Origin: Seison nebaliae
Lineage: Eukaryota > Rotifera > Pararotatoria > Seisonacea > Seisonidae
Direction: 5' to 3'
DNA: 64,000 nt
Assembly: GCA_023231475.1 (NCBI GenBank)
Contig: JALJEE010001690.1
Coordinates: 1 to 64,000 of the forward strand
Position numbers and translations under genes: made by a program. Under the pieces are notes generated by a model, which was not told the origin of the DNA, made no database searches, and saw only the letters and a program-made list of their open reading frames with translations. Below are positions 23,279 to 35,572 of the stretch, piece after piece; position 1 is the stretch's first letter, and each line of letters starts with the position of its first letter.

Positions 23279-26200
23279 ATGTCAATTAATAATGATGATA
23301 ATTGTGTCATATCGTGGCATAGTGAAAGTGAGAACGGTCAATTCAAACGAAAACGACAAAGTGAAAGAGACCAAACGATGAAAGAAGTGGAGAATGAACA
23401 ATTACTTAACTATAATGAGAACGATATATCGCCAATGGTTAATATGAAAATTTCATTTAAATTTCATTTAAATTTCTTCGATTATCTAAATTATTGCCAA
23501 GAATTTCTTATCGATTTTTTTATCATTTATTTGGTACGTATATTTCAACATTATAACGGGATAAGTCATAATAACATCAATCTCCTGCTATTATTATGTC
23601 GTTTTAATAAAATTAATAACATGAATGATAATGATCAATAACAATATTATCTTATAATTAATCAGAAAATTTTGAGGAAAAACGACACGAAAAACAATGT
23701 ACGTGTATAAATTTCGACTTTAAAAAAAAAGGAATAATCGGATGAATAAGATGTTTAACCTCTCTATCTCCGTATTGACGAAATGATTGTATTGTTTTCG
23801 GACGTTATGGTTGAGCGAGTGAAGAATATGCTGCATATTTACATTGGTATTTTTTCATTAAAAATCGTTTGATGAGAAGGTGAGTGTGAGAGTCGTCGAA
23901 AAATTAATGAAAACCTAATCTTTTGTCCTAACCAAAAAAAGCATATCGTAAATTTAATTAAAATTTCACTGTGAATTTTATATAAATTTGACGATTGACA
24001 AGAATTTTAATGATAATTACAATTTTATTAAATTTATTTAAATTTCTTCTTGTGCTTTAGATGAAAGAACGAAAACTTGGACGGTTTTTCGTGCAGTCCA
24101 TCCAATTGGATGAAACGGATGGTGGAATTGCGCCCGAGAATGACATCGAATTGGAGCAACAAGAAAATGACCATTCATCAGTAATTTCGTCTACAACGAC
24201 ATTGTCTTGTAGTTCGGTTGATGGGAAATATTGTGAATCTTCGACATCTCCAACGAAATCATCATTCAATTATCAGAAGGAAGATTTGGAGGAAGGGAAA
24301 TCGACATCACAAAAAAAGAAGGAATCGATAAAAGAATATGAAGAGAATTTAAATAAAATGAGAGAACAAATGAAAACATTCGCAAAAATGATGGAGGAAC
24401 AACAACGACAATTAAAGAAATTGGAAGATGGAAATGAGAATGGAGAGACTTATGTCCGATTGAAACGAAATAATCAAACAAGATCTCGAAATAAAACGAC
24501 AAGAATCGCTTATAATATGTCGACTGATAGTGATGGAAGTGATGGAATAATTTCACATGAAAATCGAATAAAACGATTGCGTTCCAGAACACATCCACAT
24601 AAAACGATTGAATTCAAAAAGAATGATGATGATGATTCGAAATTTATGTGTGATTTAAATGAAGGTGATCAATCGAAACAGAATCACAATGAAAATATTC
24701 GACAATCATCTCTCAATAATGAAATGGGACAATCGAATCGACATAGTCGACAAATGTATGAAAATAATCAAACCTCATCATATGATCATTATAATACATG
24801 GAATAATGAACCTCAATTGAGGAAGGAATTCCTTCAAGAATTTCAAACTAATAAAAATAAATTATTTAATCATTCGACAAATCAATCGAATTATAATAAT
24901 GATACAATATCAATACCACAAATCACATCGACTGATGATAATGACATTTTACCGAAAGAAGTTCATTTTGAAAATGTGAGACAAAAACGTAGAAGATCAT
25001 CGACAGTCATTAAGAATGAGAAGAAGAATGAACAGAAAGAAAAATTTCCAGGAAGTCAACGATTGTTTCAACAACAATTCGACATCTTTAGAAAGCAAGG
25101 ATTGTCCATTGAACAAGCTGAAGAGAAGACTCGTGAAATTTTTAAAGACAGTCAATTATTGAAGAAGAATGAAGAGAATGGAGATTTAACGATCATCGAA
25201 GAAGAAGATGATGATAATCATAAACGTATAAAAAGAAATAATTTGAGATTATTAGAAGAGAAGAAATTGGATCGGAAACGACGTTTAAATGAGTTGGAGA
25301 AGAATGTAGAACGATATGATTTGATTTTAGAAATAATGCAAAGGAAAATTCCATCGAAAATCAAACGAAGTTTCGATGAAGAAAAAAGTCATTATAATCA
25401 ATATATGATCGTCATTTGTAGTTTATTATATGGATTGATATTGACAATGATTGGTTTATCACTTTCATTATTTGAAGTTTTAACGGATGATGATTTGAAG
25501 AAAGAAACAAATCTTTATTTTATCATATTATATATTATTTCTATTTGTTGGATGCTCTTCATTTATGTCGATATGTATATTAAGAGACGACAGAATTATG
25601 TATCGAAAGTCATCATAAAAAAGAAAAGTTTCCTTCAACGATTATTCTGTTATTTGTCATCAAATGATTTGAAACCGATGCAATCGAAAGACGATTATAA
25701 ATTGAATGAAGACGACTTAGAAGATCAAAATACAGGAATCTCTTATGTTTGTACAGGACGAATTTGCTCCAAAAATTGCACAGTCTCCGTATCATTTTTC
25801 AAAAAATTGTTTTATTGTTTTTGTTGTTGTCTATTTCGAATCAATGACGATAGTGGTGAAATGGAAATGGGAAGTTTTATGAGACGAATTCATTATCTGT
25901 TGAGTCGATGTCTTCCAAATCATTTCAAAGTGAAAGAGAAAATTGATGAAACGGAATTAAAAGAATTATCTCAAAAGAAGTCGAATTATTTGAATTCTTA
26001 TGATGTCATTTTGAAAAGAGAAAGTAAACAACATGGATATCATTTCGATAGTCGTGTTGAAGTGGCTGGGCTGTTTGTAAAATATGGATGTGCTGCATTT
26101 TGTGCTGCCACAGGTGTACTCATCGGACTCAAATTAGCTGTACAATTGAGCGATGTGACGATGAGTACAGCGGAATTTTTCGAAAATTTATTTGGATTAA

Positions 26201-29200
26201 TTTTTATTTTAACTCAATTTCTTTTTATTTTTCAAAAATCTAATTTAATCATTTATCGCGCTCGTAATATCGCTCTTTTTGGTGTGATACATATCGTTGC
26301 CACCAATTTATGTCGATGGGCGAAATTATTGATTGAAGAAGCGTCTCATGCTTCTCATAATGATTCTCATTCAACATCCACTCATTATGATCATGGAGAA
26401 TCAGTTTTATCAACAACATATCAATCAATTATTGAAAATGGAACAATTTTCGCTTCATTATCTTCCGATTTACATCATCGTCTTAATAAGAGAGCGACGG
26501 TAGTAGAAGCGAATAGTCAGAATGAGAAATTTCGCGATTTTTTCGATGATGCCTCACCATATTTATTACCAGCAGCTGTCGAATATTCTTTATTGTCATT
26601 AGAAGTATTTCTACTCATTTATTATAATATTGGAAGGAAATTATTTTTTTCGTTGGAAGAAGATTATCCAACTTTGACAATTGATGAGAACGACATCGCT
26701 TATGCTGAAATTAAAAAAGGAATTCGTTTGAATAATGAAAAATTTATGAAAAAATCAAATACAAATGTTCAAAATACCAATCATAATCTTCATTTACTTC
26801 ATACACAAAACGAACAATTGGAGAAAACGGGAGAGAATGAAAATGATGAAAAACTCAATTTTCATTCAAATGCTCTCGCACTCAATCATCAGCCGAGTCA
26901 GATATCGATCGATGCCAAATTTGAAATGACACGATTCTCCCACCGATATGCTGATGGTCATCATCATCAACATAACGGAGGATCTGGGGCGTACGACCTT
27001 CGAGGTGAATCATCCGCTGCTTTCAGTAATCGACAATTAAGTATTTTCAATGATAAATCTCCAGATGATCAACAATTTCAATCTTTTTGGAAGAAATCGT
27101 CAGTTTATACAATCGATTGTCATAAATCGACGAGAGGTTTATTCATTGGTCTAATCGTTTTATTAGGAACGATAATTTCAATGATTGTCGGTTATGTATA
27201 TAAAAGAGAATTTGATCATATTCCATCGGAGACATATACGATCATTTTAGAATATTTGACGAATGTTCATTATGAGAATACTTTTATTGAATTCTGTATC
27301 ACTTATGGAACTCAAACTACACTAATTCTCATTGCTCTTATTTGTACAATTTGGGCGTACACTGTCCACTATAAACATTTGACATTTATTCACGTGGTGG
27401 ATGTGGATACACAAGCACTCCAATCCACTTATGATACTTATACAAATTTGTTTGTTCATTTATTGAAACGATATTTGGACACAGCCAATATCGTTCTAAG
27501 GAGAACGAAAAGAAAAGAAAGGAATCGTGCTCGACAAATGCGTCATGACGAAAGAAAACGAAAACAATCATTATCGATCATTGAAGAGAATGGCGATCGA
27601 TTCAAATTCAATAATACAGACGATGACAATGATAATGATAATGATAATGACGCTTATAAAGACAATATAGATTATACATCAAATATGATGCATCAAGAGA
27701 GATTGAACAATTATCATCATCGGGCAAATGGTTATAAGAGCGATCGAGAGAAATCGATGATTCATATTCCCAATTTGATTCATATGAATTCGAAAACCGT
27801 CGAGATACCATCAACAGTTATTCATGGATTAACTGATTATTTTAGTTCGGCGGTAGATATGCAGAATATATTACGAAAGAAGAATGAACCATCAGCTGAT
27901 ATGTTGACATTAATGGAGAATACTCATAAGTTTATGAATAATAAACGTGAGAATAAATTACATATGATTTCTGATCCTATATCATTCACATCCATTACTA
28001 ATACTGGTAATGAGAAGATGGATAGTTTGAAAAAAGATAATGAACACAAAGAGAATGGACGAGCGAAATTTTCAATAGAACCGATGCATCAATCAGAAAT
28101 CGAATATAGTGAACCACATCGAGATCATCAAAATCGACAGGAGAATGATATTAATTATTATAATGAATTATTAAAGAATCAACATAATTCACATTCGACA
28201 AGTATCACACATTATTTACATGCATTGCAACGATCGATGGGGAAAATGGATGGAAGAAAATTACCATTTGTTCCATCTATTTTAGATAATCAGAAATTCC
28301 TCGAAAAAAATTATGATACAGATAAATTAAGGAAGAAACTTCAACATTATGACAAAGTACTTATCGAACATATGAGAACGAATCCAGAAGATTTATTTTC
28401 GGAGAAAACAAATCCGAATTTCAATCAATTTATTAATCATCAAAAACCATTAGTAAAACAGACGGAATATCGTCGTGCATTAAGGAGATTTTTGAAAGAA
28501 ATGAAAATGGAATTACCAAAAGAATTATTTTCAGAATCATCTACTGATTCAATGAGTTCAATGTCATCAACAACTTCCATTTCCACCATCTCCTCCTTTT
28601 CTTCTTCACCATCAGAAGAAGAAGATTTATTAAAACAAGCACAAGATGAATTAGATGATAACAATAAACGAGAACAACATCAACGTCCAATTGATCGTCA
28701 ATTGGATATTGAACATTTGAACAAAAAACTTTCTCATTTTAATCAGAAATGGAAACATCGAGCAAAACATATTCAAAATGTATTGGCAGATAATGAGATT
28801 GAGAAACAAAAACATTTCATGCATCGATTAGACATCGTTCTCACATTCGTTTCATTATTTGGACTTCTCATTTATGAGAGTTGTAGTTTCATCGCGTCCG
28901 TACGGCGAGATAATGGGAAACTTCGAGTAATTTATGGGACGAATTATACAAATTATGTCGATGATTATCGAGAGAATATGTTTCATGCCGAAGTCGCTCT
29001 CTCCATTATTCTCTCAATTATTTCCATTATACAATCGATATTGCAAACTTTATTTATTATTGATGGTTTAAATCGAGCAGCCACTGATTGGTATGCACTT
29101 TCTGTGAAACCAGGTAGAGAAAGTGCAACATTGTTAATTATTATTAATCTTCTTCTTTGGTTTTATGGATCATTTAAATCACAAACTAATCTATCCACAC

Positions 29201-29496
29201 CTTTACAAGTCATTTATTTCGGTAAATCATCATGGAATCTCATCAAAAGTATCACTTTACCATTATCTCTATTTTTCCGTTTTCATTCATCGTGTGCCCT
29301 CACCGAAATCTGGAAGAGAGCTCACCATCGTCCTGACCATCCTAGACATCAACATACTCATCAAAACATATCAAATCATCACCACCATCATCATCATCAC
29401 AATGATCATGGTCATCACCATCATAACCATCATCATCACGGTCATCATCATCATAATCATCATCATCATCATCATCAACGACCGTCCTCAAAATAA
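23279..29496 (+). CDS. otopetrin-family proton channel, giant His-rich form
   Basis: Otopetrins are 12-TM proton-selective channels of the plasma membrane. The main exon, 24061-29496, encodes 1811 residues. Counting from 24061, hydrophobic segments lie near residues 450, 482, 672, 705, 737, 840, 1025, 1082, 1590, 1645, 1690 and 1740, exactly twelve. Family motifs: FVKYGCAAFCAATGVLIG (TM3), FFENLFGLIFILTQFLFIF (TM4), SNLIIYRARNIALFG and HIVATNLCRW (TM5), SPYLLPAAVEYSLLSLE (TM6). The ATG at 24061 directly follows a CTTTAG splice acceptor. An upstream frame at 23279-23437 (MSINNDDNCVIS...) ends at a GT and joins in phase 0, so I include it as a probable first coding exon with a 623-bp intron. 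Unusual features are a charged N-terminal region of about 440 residues, a loop of about 470 residues between TM8 and TM9, and a C-terminal tail dominated by His. The rest of this 5.4-kb coding region has no intron. Confidence 0.88.
29342..29480 (+). repeat. CAT/CAC triplet tract encoding a poly-His tail
   Basis: Imperfect CAT/CAC repeats with interspersed AAT and GGT codons encode a His/Asn/Gly tail of about 45 residues at the end of the otopetrin. Such tracts can bind divalent metals or act as a pH-titratable domain near neutral pH. Confidence 0.85.
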
Positions 29497-31145
29497 AAAT
29501 CCTATTTTTTTCAATCGATTTCTCAAATTCTTTTCAAACAATATTTTTTAAAAAAATATTTCTAATTTAAATTTCTCCCTCTCTCCATAATTTCTCTCTA
29601 TCCATTCTGTAGCTCTCATAGGTTCTTGTATTGTCGTATCAGTGTCATCTTCTACAATTATCTTACACTCGTTCGAATCTAATTAAAGAACACACCCGAT
29701 AACAATTATATTATATTTTATAACATCCAACGACCATTTCTTCTATTAATATCTAATTTAATTTGAAAACTTAATAAATAAGAAACAATCTTCATCCATA
29801 TAATTCAGACAACCCTTTTTTAATTTATATATATTTCTCCGAACTTTTTTTGAATTGATAGTATCAAATATATCGATTTATTTGAATTTAGAAAGTTTAT
29901 TTTCCTAAAAACGAAAAGAATTTAATTCGATTTATAAATAAAACCGAAAAAATTTTATTCGATTATTCAGGAAAAACAAGATAAAAACATTCATTTTTAC
30001 GTCGATTGATGTTAGTCGATTAATAGAGAAACTTTAGGAGATGTTGTCCATTTATGAGAATGAGTGAATTCTATTACTAAACATAAGTAAATATAAGCTC
30101 AATAATAAGGAGAATGAATTATAAAGAATAATCCGATTGACAATGTTTCGTCGTTGATACATGTTCAATGCAATTAATGGAATCTAAAGAAAAAATGAAT
30201 TTTATTTATAATTCAAATAGTCAATCATCGAAGGAATGTGGTGTAATTTGAAAATAAGAAAGGATTGAATTTTTATAATGAACTTGTGTTTTAATGAAAG
30301 CAAATTGAAAAGAAATTAAAAAAGTGTGAAAAGATTATGGGAGAAAAGAAAAGTATTTTTTGTCCAATAATAAAAAATAGATTTTAATTAAATAAGGAAG
30401 GAAGATGTGTTTGCAAATTCAAAAAATTATTTAAATCATCTTCATATGATCAATTCCTTCCTCTAATATTCTCCTTTCACACGGATCATTTATTTCTCCA
30501 ATTTAGATGATGTTTGTCCATATCGAGCGATTCATTCTCTACTTTATCAAACACATCTGTCTCTCCCTTTCGATCGTTTGTGTAATGTAGATGAACAATT
30601 CGTTTCTGTGTGTGTCTCCTTTTAATCTCATCCATTATTGATAATACTTCATTTTATTTCTTCTTTTTTCTTCCTCTTCTTCAATTTGGCGAAAGAATTC
30701 TTCCCCTCTCTTCAACTCCTAATTGGAGAGAATGTCGACTGTTATGAAGATGATAATTCTTTCTCTTCTTTATTATCGATTTCCGTATAATTCTCGAAAG
30801 AAAATTGTCGACGAGAAAATGAGAGAGATGAAAACTTTTGAGATTATTAAAATTTTATCGATATCTCACTCGAATATCATTTCGTTGCAATTAGAGCAAG
30901 AACAATTGCATTGATGAAGAATAATGAAGAATCGGTGAGAATTTTCAACTGTTTTTTTCCTCGTCATCTCAAATCGCCATTTGACCAGATTTTATTATCT
31001 CTTCAGCCAGAAACGATTAAGTAAAAAATAAAAGAAAAGGTAAAATCACAAAATGTCGATAAAAGGAATTGATCTCCTTTAAATATTTTCTCTTTCGAAA
31101 ACAAGAAGATTTCGTACCAGTATTAGAATCATCAATTTCATCTTC

Positions 31146-31176
<31 letters not shown>

Positions 31177-31752
31177 CGATCCATCATCTCTCCATTTTCC
31201 GACACGAATATGTCTTCCATAAAATGTACACATATATATCGTGATGATTAACGGATGAAGTTATTTGTCGATTTAAATGAATAAAAAAGAAATAGAATGT
31301 TTATTCTTCTTTTCTTCATTCGAGAGTGGAACATATTCCACTTTCTCTTTCATCAATTCATTCCTTTTTTATCTCTCCCTTATTTTTCATTTATCAGTCG
31401 TTTTCCATTATCAATTCTTATGGTTTCAATTTTTAGGAGAATTGACAAAATTTTATTTTTATTGAGAAATTTAAAAGAAAGAAAATCATCGTCATCTGAA
31501 ATTTAATTTGAATATTATAATTACTTTATATAATTCCATTTATTGAGATGATTCATTGTTTTGTGATTAAGCGCACTTTTTTCAACCATTCATTCTACAA
31601 TAGAAAGCAGTCTATGTAAGAGTCATCTCTGTTTTCTAAGAATACATAGGAGAAACTATTAAACCATCTCCATAATTTTTAAACTAAAAAAAATTTAAAA
31701 AATATTCTTACAAAAAATTATTATTATTTTTTTCTTATTTTTCTTTAACACT
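29497..31752. other. intergenic, no gene seen
   Basis: About 2.25 kb between the otopetrin stop and the coronin start. Small frames at 30723-30914 and 31277-31506 show no coding pattern. Contains an (AT)n microsatellite at about 31147-31176. The last 200 bp must include the coronin promoter and 5' UTR. Confidence 0.5.
31147..31176. repeat. (AT)n microsatellite
   Basis: About 14 uninterrupted AT units, ending at ATCGAT. Simple sequence repeat with no gene overlap. Confidence 0.85.
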
Positions 31753-34700
31753 ATGCCCAATAATGTTGGATTGAAGAGTAAAGAAGAACCAGAATTCCCT
31801 TCAAATGTCCAAGAACTAATTCGGAAGAATAATAATAGAAGGAGAATGACAACTAATTCATTTCAGATGTGTCGAACATCAAAATTTCGACACGTTTTCC
31901 CACAAATCTGGAAGAGACAATATTGTTTCACAAATCTTCGAATCGCCAAAGTTTCGAGTGACTCTTTATTCTGTACAGTCAATCCACATTTCATCGGAAT
32001 AATCACCGAATGTAGTGGTGGTGGTAATTTCATCATTTTACGATTAGATCAATTTGGTCGGATTGAATATGATTTCCCTTTAGTTAGTGGACATAATGCT
32101 GCTGTGCTCGATTTAGCCTTTTCACCACATGATGACTTTATTATAGCATCAGCTGGAGAGGATGCTCTGGTACAAATTTGGAAAATTCCTGATTCGAAAG
32201 GAATCACTACAACTTTACGTAAGAGTCGATCGACATTAAATGGACATGAGAAACGAGTGACATGTATTCGATGGCATCCTTGTGCTTCTGATATTCTGGC
32301 ATCAGCCAGTGCCGATTCATGCATGATAGTATGGAATGTGAAAGATGGTGAGAAATTATTCAAATTGAATTTGGAAGAAGCAATTATCAATGAACATTTA
32401 TTAATTTTACAGAAATTCCGAGAGAAGAATGGACAAGTTCAAGAGAATAATAAATTTCGTTCTGGACCGAAACGTTCATCATATTCATCGAATACAGCGA
32501 TTCATTCGATTGCATGGAGTCATGACGGACGATTTGTTGCAACAGCGAGTAAAGATCATTATGTTCGTATTTGGAATATTCGTCCAAATAATTTTGATGT
32601 TATTAAAGAGAACGATAATACTGATGGTGATAATGATGAAGATCAATTGATGAGTGAAAATGATGATAAAACAGAAAATGATATCGATCGTCATAATTCT
32701 CCAATTCTTTCATCTGAATCATTATTATCGAATCAAGATAATGGATCAGAGAATAATATTCCATTATGGAATGATGACAAATCGAAGAAATTGAAGAAGA
32801 ATCCAATATCTTCCATTCTCGTCGATAATTCATCAGAGAAGACATTGAATGTTGATGAGAATATGGAGATTGATGAGAATCATAAAAAAAAATTTCAATT
32901 GAAATATTCGGATGTTCCAATTTGTTCATTTATTCCACATGAAGATTTGAAGTCATGTAAAATTGTTTGGTTGAAAGATGGGAATTTATTGACAACAGGA
33001 TTTTCACGTGGTAGTGAACGACAATTAGCCGTTTGGAAATTGAAGAATTGTAATTTGCATGATGCTGTAAAGGAATCATCAGGAAAATTGTTATCGATTG
33101 AACAAACGAAATATTTCTCTCGTCGAACAACATCATCTTTATCATTATGTAGTTCATTATCAAATAGTCCATCAATTGTCGCTAATAATAATTTCCCATT
33201 AAACGGTTTCACGAATAATGATATTGATGGAGATATTCATTCATCGACAGATGACCAATCATCTGATCAACAACAACATGGAAGTTATCGAGCAGTATCA
33301 CCACCACAGACCAATATTAGCATCCATTCCATTAAACAACGATTTGAGCAATTGTCATCGAATAATAATTCGAGACATTTAAATGGTTCTTCATCATCAG
33401 CATCAGATACTGATTATCATACAAGACCAAATTCTGGTCGATGGTCTGGTAATTCTTCATCGTCACCAGCCACAACATCGTTAGTCCATCAGAGACATCA
33501 ACGAAAACGTCAACGTAAATTGGAGGAGGAGAAGATTGAACAAAAATTCCTTCTCGATTATTTGTCGAAGTTGTCATCGATTGAAGTGGAGCAGTTACAT
33601 ATCGAAAATATCGACAATGGTAGTGGAATTCTTTATCCGATTTATGATGTCGATACGAATCTCATATATTTATGTGGGAAAGGTGATTCGATGATTCAAT
33701 TATTTGAATATATTCCATTGACGAATTATGTTCCTTCAACAATGCATCAATCTAGTCATTATAATAATGGAATGATAGATGATTCAACTGACAAATTCCT
33801 TAAATCCACCAATTCACAATTATCTCATACATCTCTATCATCGATGAAATTGAAATCTTCATCTTGTCGAATCGAATCTCAACATAAATATATTTATGCT
33901 ATTGAACAACATTGTTTGAAAGATTCTCAAAGAGGTATAGCTTATTTGCCTAAACGAGGATGTCATGCACAATCTTGTGAAATCGCCAGATTCTTCCGTT
34001 TACAAAGTGACAGTGTTTGTCAAATCATCAGTATGATTGTTCCACGACGTCGAGGCTTATCTCATCAGACTGATATTTATCCACCAACTTTAGCAGCACA
34101 TCCAGCATTATCCAGTTATGAATGGATTTCTGGCAAGAATTCTCTGCCCGTTCTTCAAGATATCACATTCGATATCAGCGAAACACCATATCCATCGTTC
34201 TATCTCTTCTCTGCATCACAACCAAATAATGGGCAATTAACCAATTCTCCATCGGTCAATAATGGAGCGGATTCATTACATTCATATCCAGCCATTTCCA
34301 AACCATCAATGAAGAATATGCCAGAATATAAAATGAAATTGAACGAAAATATTTCATCAGATCAACTTCCTACTACTACCACATCAGCACAATCCATCAC
34401 AACAACTAATATAAATAATATTAATTCGATTTCCATTAGCGATAACAAATTCGCAAAGAATAGTAATGGATTATTCAATGCAGCAACTAAAAGGAATTTT
34501 CAACATTCCACTTCATTTCGTCAACGACGACGACAACAATTACAAGATAGAACATTAACATCCATTGATCAGAATGATATAAAGTTTAAATTAATCTTCT
34601 TATTTTCATTCATTTTCATTTCGATAAATAGAGAAAGTCACAAATTAAATTCTCTCAAATACTCGTCACCAGAACCGTCGATATTGAACGGAAATCACAT

Positions 34701-35274
34701 TGATGGTAGGGAGCCATTGACTATCAGTGGAACTAAGCCTAGTATTATGGAGAAAGCGAAATTATTTAAAGGAAGACAAAGTGAGTTGAATTCTTATTCT
34801 TCATTTTCACAACATTCCTCACACAACATGTCACCGTCATCAAAAGAATTGACAGTTAATCGAAATGATGATTTATCGAAACAAATGAAAGAAATGAAAG
34901 ATGAATTAGAAAAATTGAACAAGAAAGTGACATCACTCGATTTCACATGTGAAATGTTACGACAATTAGTAACTTTGCAGAACGAAAGAATTCATAAATT
35001 GGAAGAAAAGAAAACATATAAATATCCAACAGACAGTGATGATATTAATACTGACGGAATGAATGATTTCGATGGGAACGGAGATATCGATGATACTTTT
35101 GATGAAGATCATAATTTGGATAATGATCTTACTGACATTCGCTCACATAAGAAAGAAACATTGAAAAACGATTTGAACTTAAACGGTTTCCTTAATAGAA
35201 CCATTACATCGGAAAATAAAAATGGAAGTTTCTATTCTGAAAAATTATCAAAACGATTTCACGACGGCATTTAA
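31753..35274 (+). CDS. coro: coronin, expanded type I/II form
   Basis: An actin-binding WD40 protein that regulates Arp2/3 and cofilin at the cell cortex. Residues about 42-65 carry the coronin N-terminal signature SKFRHVFPQIWKRQYC, followed by DSLFCTVNPHFIGIITE and GGNFIILRLDQFGRI. WD repeats include GHNAAVLDLAFSPHDDF, GHEKRVTCIRWHP and IAWSHDGRFVATASKDHYV. The coronin-specific DIYPPTLAAHPALSSYEW and SGKNSLPVL near residue 785 mark the C-terminal extension. LEKLNKKVTSLDFTCEMLRQ near 1065 is the trimeric coiled coil. The protein is more than twice the usual 450-550 residues because of low-complexity inserts: Asp/Glu/Asn-rich at about 280-385 and Ser-rich at about 465-615 inside the propeller, and another before the coiled coil. 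GT at 34584 and AG at 34631 bound a 48-bp in-frame segment with an out-of-character FKLIFLFSFIFISINR translation, almost certainly an intron. The spliced length would be 1157. Confidence 0.92.
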   Translation: MPNNVGLKSKEEPEFPSNVQELIRKNNNRRRMTTNSFQMCRTSKFRHVFPQIWKRQYCFTNLRIAKVSSDSLFCTVNPHFIGIITECSGGGNFIILRLDQFGRIEYDFPLVSGHNAAVLDLAFSPHDDFIIASAGEDALVQIWKIPDSKGITTTLRKSRSTLNGHEKRVTCIRWHPCASDILASASADSCMIVWNVKDGEKLFKLNLEEAIINEHLLILQKFREKNGQVQENNKFRSGPKRSSYSSNTAIHSIAWSHDGRFVATASKDHYVRIWNIRPNNFDVIKENDNTDGDNDEDQLMSENDDKTENDIDRHNSPILSSESLLSNQDNGSENNIPLWNDDKSKKLKKNPISSILVDNSSEKTLNVDENMEIDENHKKKFQLKYSDVPICSFIPHEDLKSCKIVWLKDGNLLTTGFSRGSERQLAVWKLKNCNLHDAVKESSGKLLSIEQTKYFSRRTTSSLSLCSSLSNSPSIVANNNFPLNGFTNNDIDGDIHSSTDDQSSDQQQHGSYRAVSPPQTNISIHSIKQRFEQLSSNNNSRHLNGSSSSASDTDYHTRPNSGRWSGNSSSSPATTSLVHQRHQRKRQRKLEEEKIEQKFLLDYLSKLSSIEVEQLHIENIDNGSGILYPIYDVDTNLIYLCGKGDSMIQLFEYIPLTNYVPSTMHQSSHYNNGMIDDSTDKFLKSTNSQLSHTSLSSMKLKSSSCRIESQHKYIYAIEQHCLKDSQRGIAYLPKRGCHAQSCEIARFFRLQSDSVCQIISMIVPRRRGLSHQTDIYPPTLAAHPALSSYEWISGKNSLPVLQDITFDISETPYPSFYLFSASQPNNGQLTNSPSVNNGADSLHSYPAISKPSMKNMPEYKMKLNENISSDQLPTTTTSAQSITTTNINNINSISISDNKFAKNSNGLFNAATKRNFQHSTSFRQRRRQQLQDRTLTSIDQNDIKFKLIFLFSFIFISINRESHKLNSLKYSSPEPSILNGNHIDGREPLTISGTKPSIMEKAKLFKGRQSELNSYSSFSQHSSHNMSPSSKELTVNRNDDLSKQMKEMKDELEKLNKKVTSLDFTCEMLRQLVTLQNERIHKLEEKKTYKYPTDSDDINTDGMNDFDGNGDIDDTFDEDHNLDNDLTDIRSHKKETLKNDLNLNGFLNRTITSENKNGSFYSEKLSKRFHDGI

Positions 35275-35572
35275 CCATCATATATTAATTTTTAATAATA
35301 TCACTTTTCCTTTTTTAAACTTTTTATTTACAAGAAAATTTTTTGAAAATTATAAACTTCTCTGAACATTCGTCACATCTTTTCACTAACAATATAAATA
35401 TATCATACTCATCATCGTCAAATGATTAAATGAAAAGTTTTCAAGAAATATTTTTAATATAAAATTAAATGTTATTAATCCAAATTCCAAATTAATGAAA
35501 AGAGAAAAGTGGAGATGAAAGACTCTAAAATGTGTAAATAAATTTGGTGATTCAATTTATTTTCCGTCAAAA
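35275..35572. other. short intergenic gap
   Basis: 298 bp of AT-rich sequence holding the coronin 3' UTR and the promoter of the next gene. No motif assigned. Confidence 0.4.

Noticed and set aside
29165-29551. 128-codon plus-strand frame over the His-rich tail
   Set aside because: An out-of-frame reading of the CAT/CAC repeats and TM11-12 of the otopetrin.
32049-33577. Several minus-strand frames across coronin
   Set aside because: Antisense to well-conserved WD40 repeats and to triplet-rich inserts.
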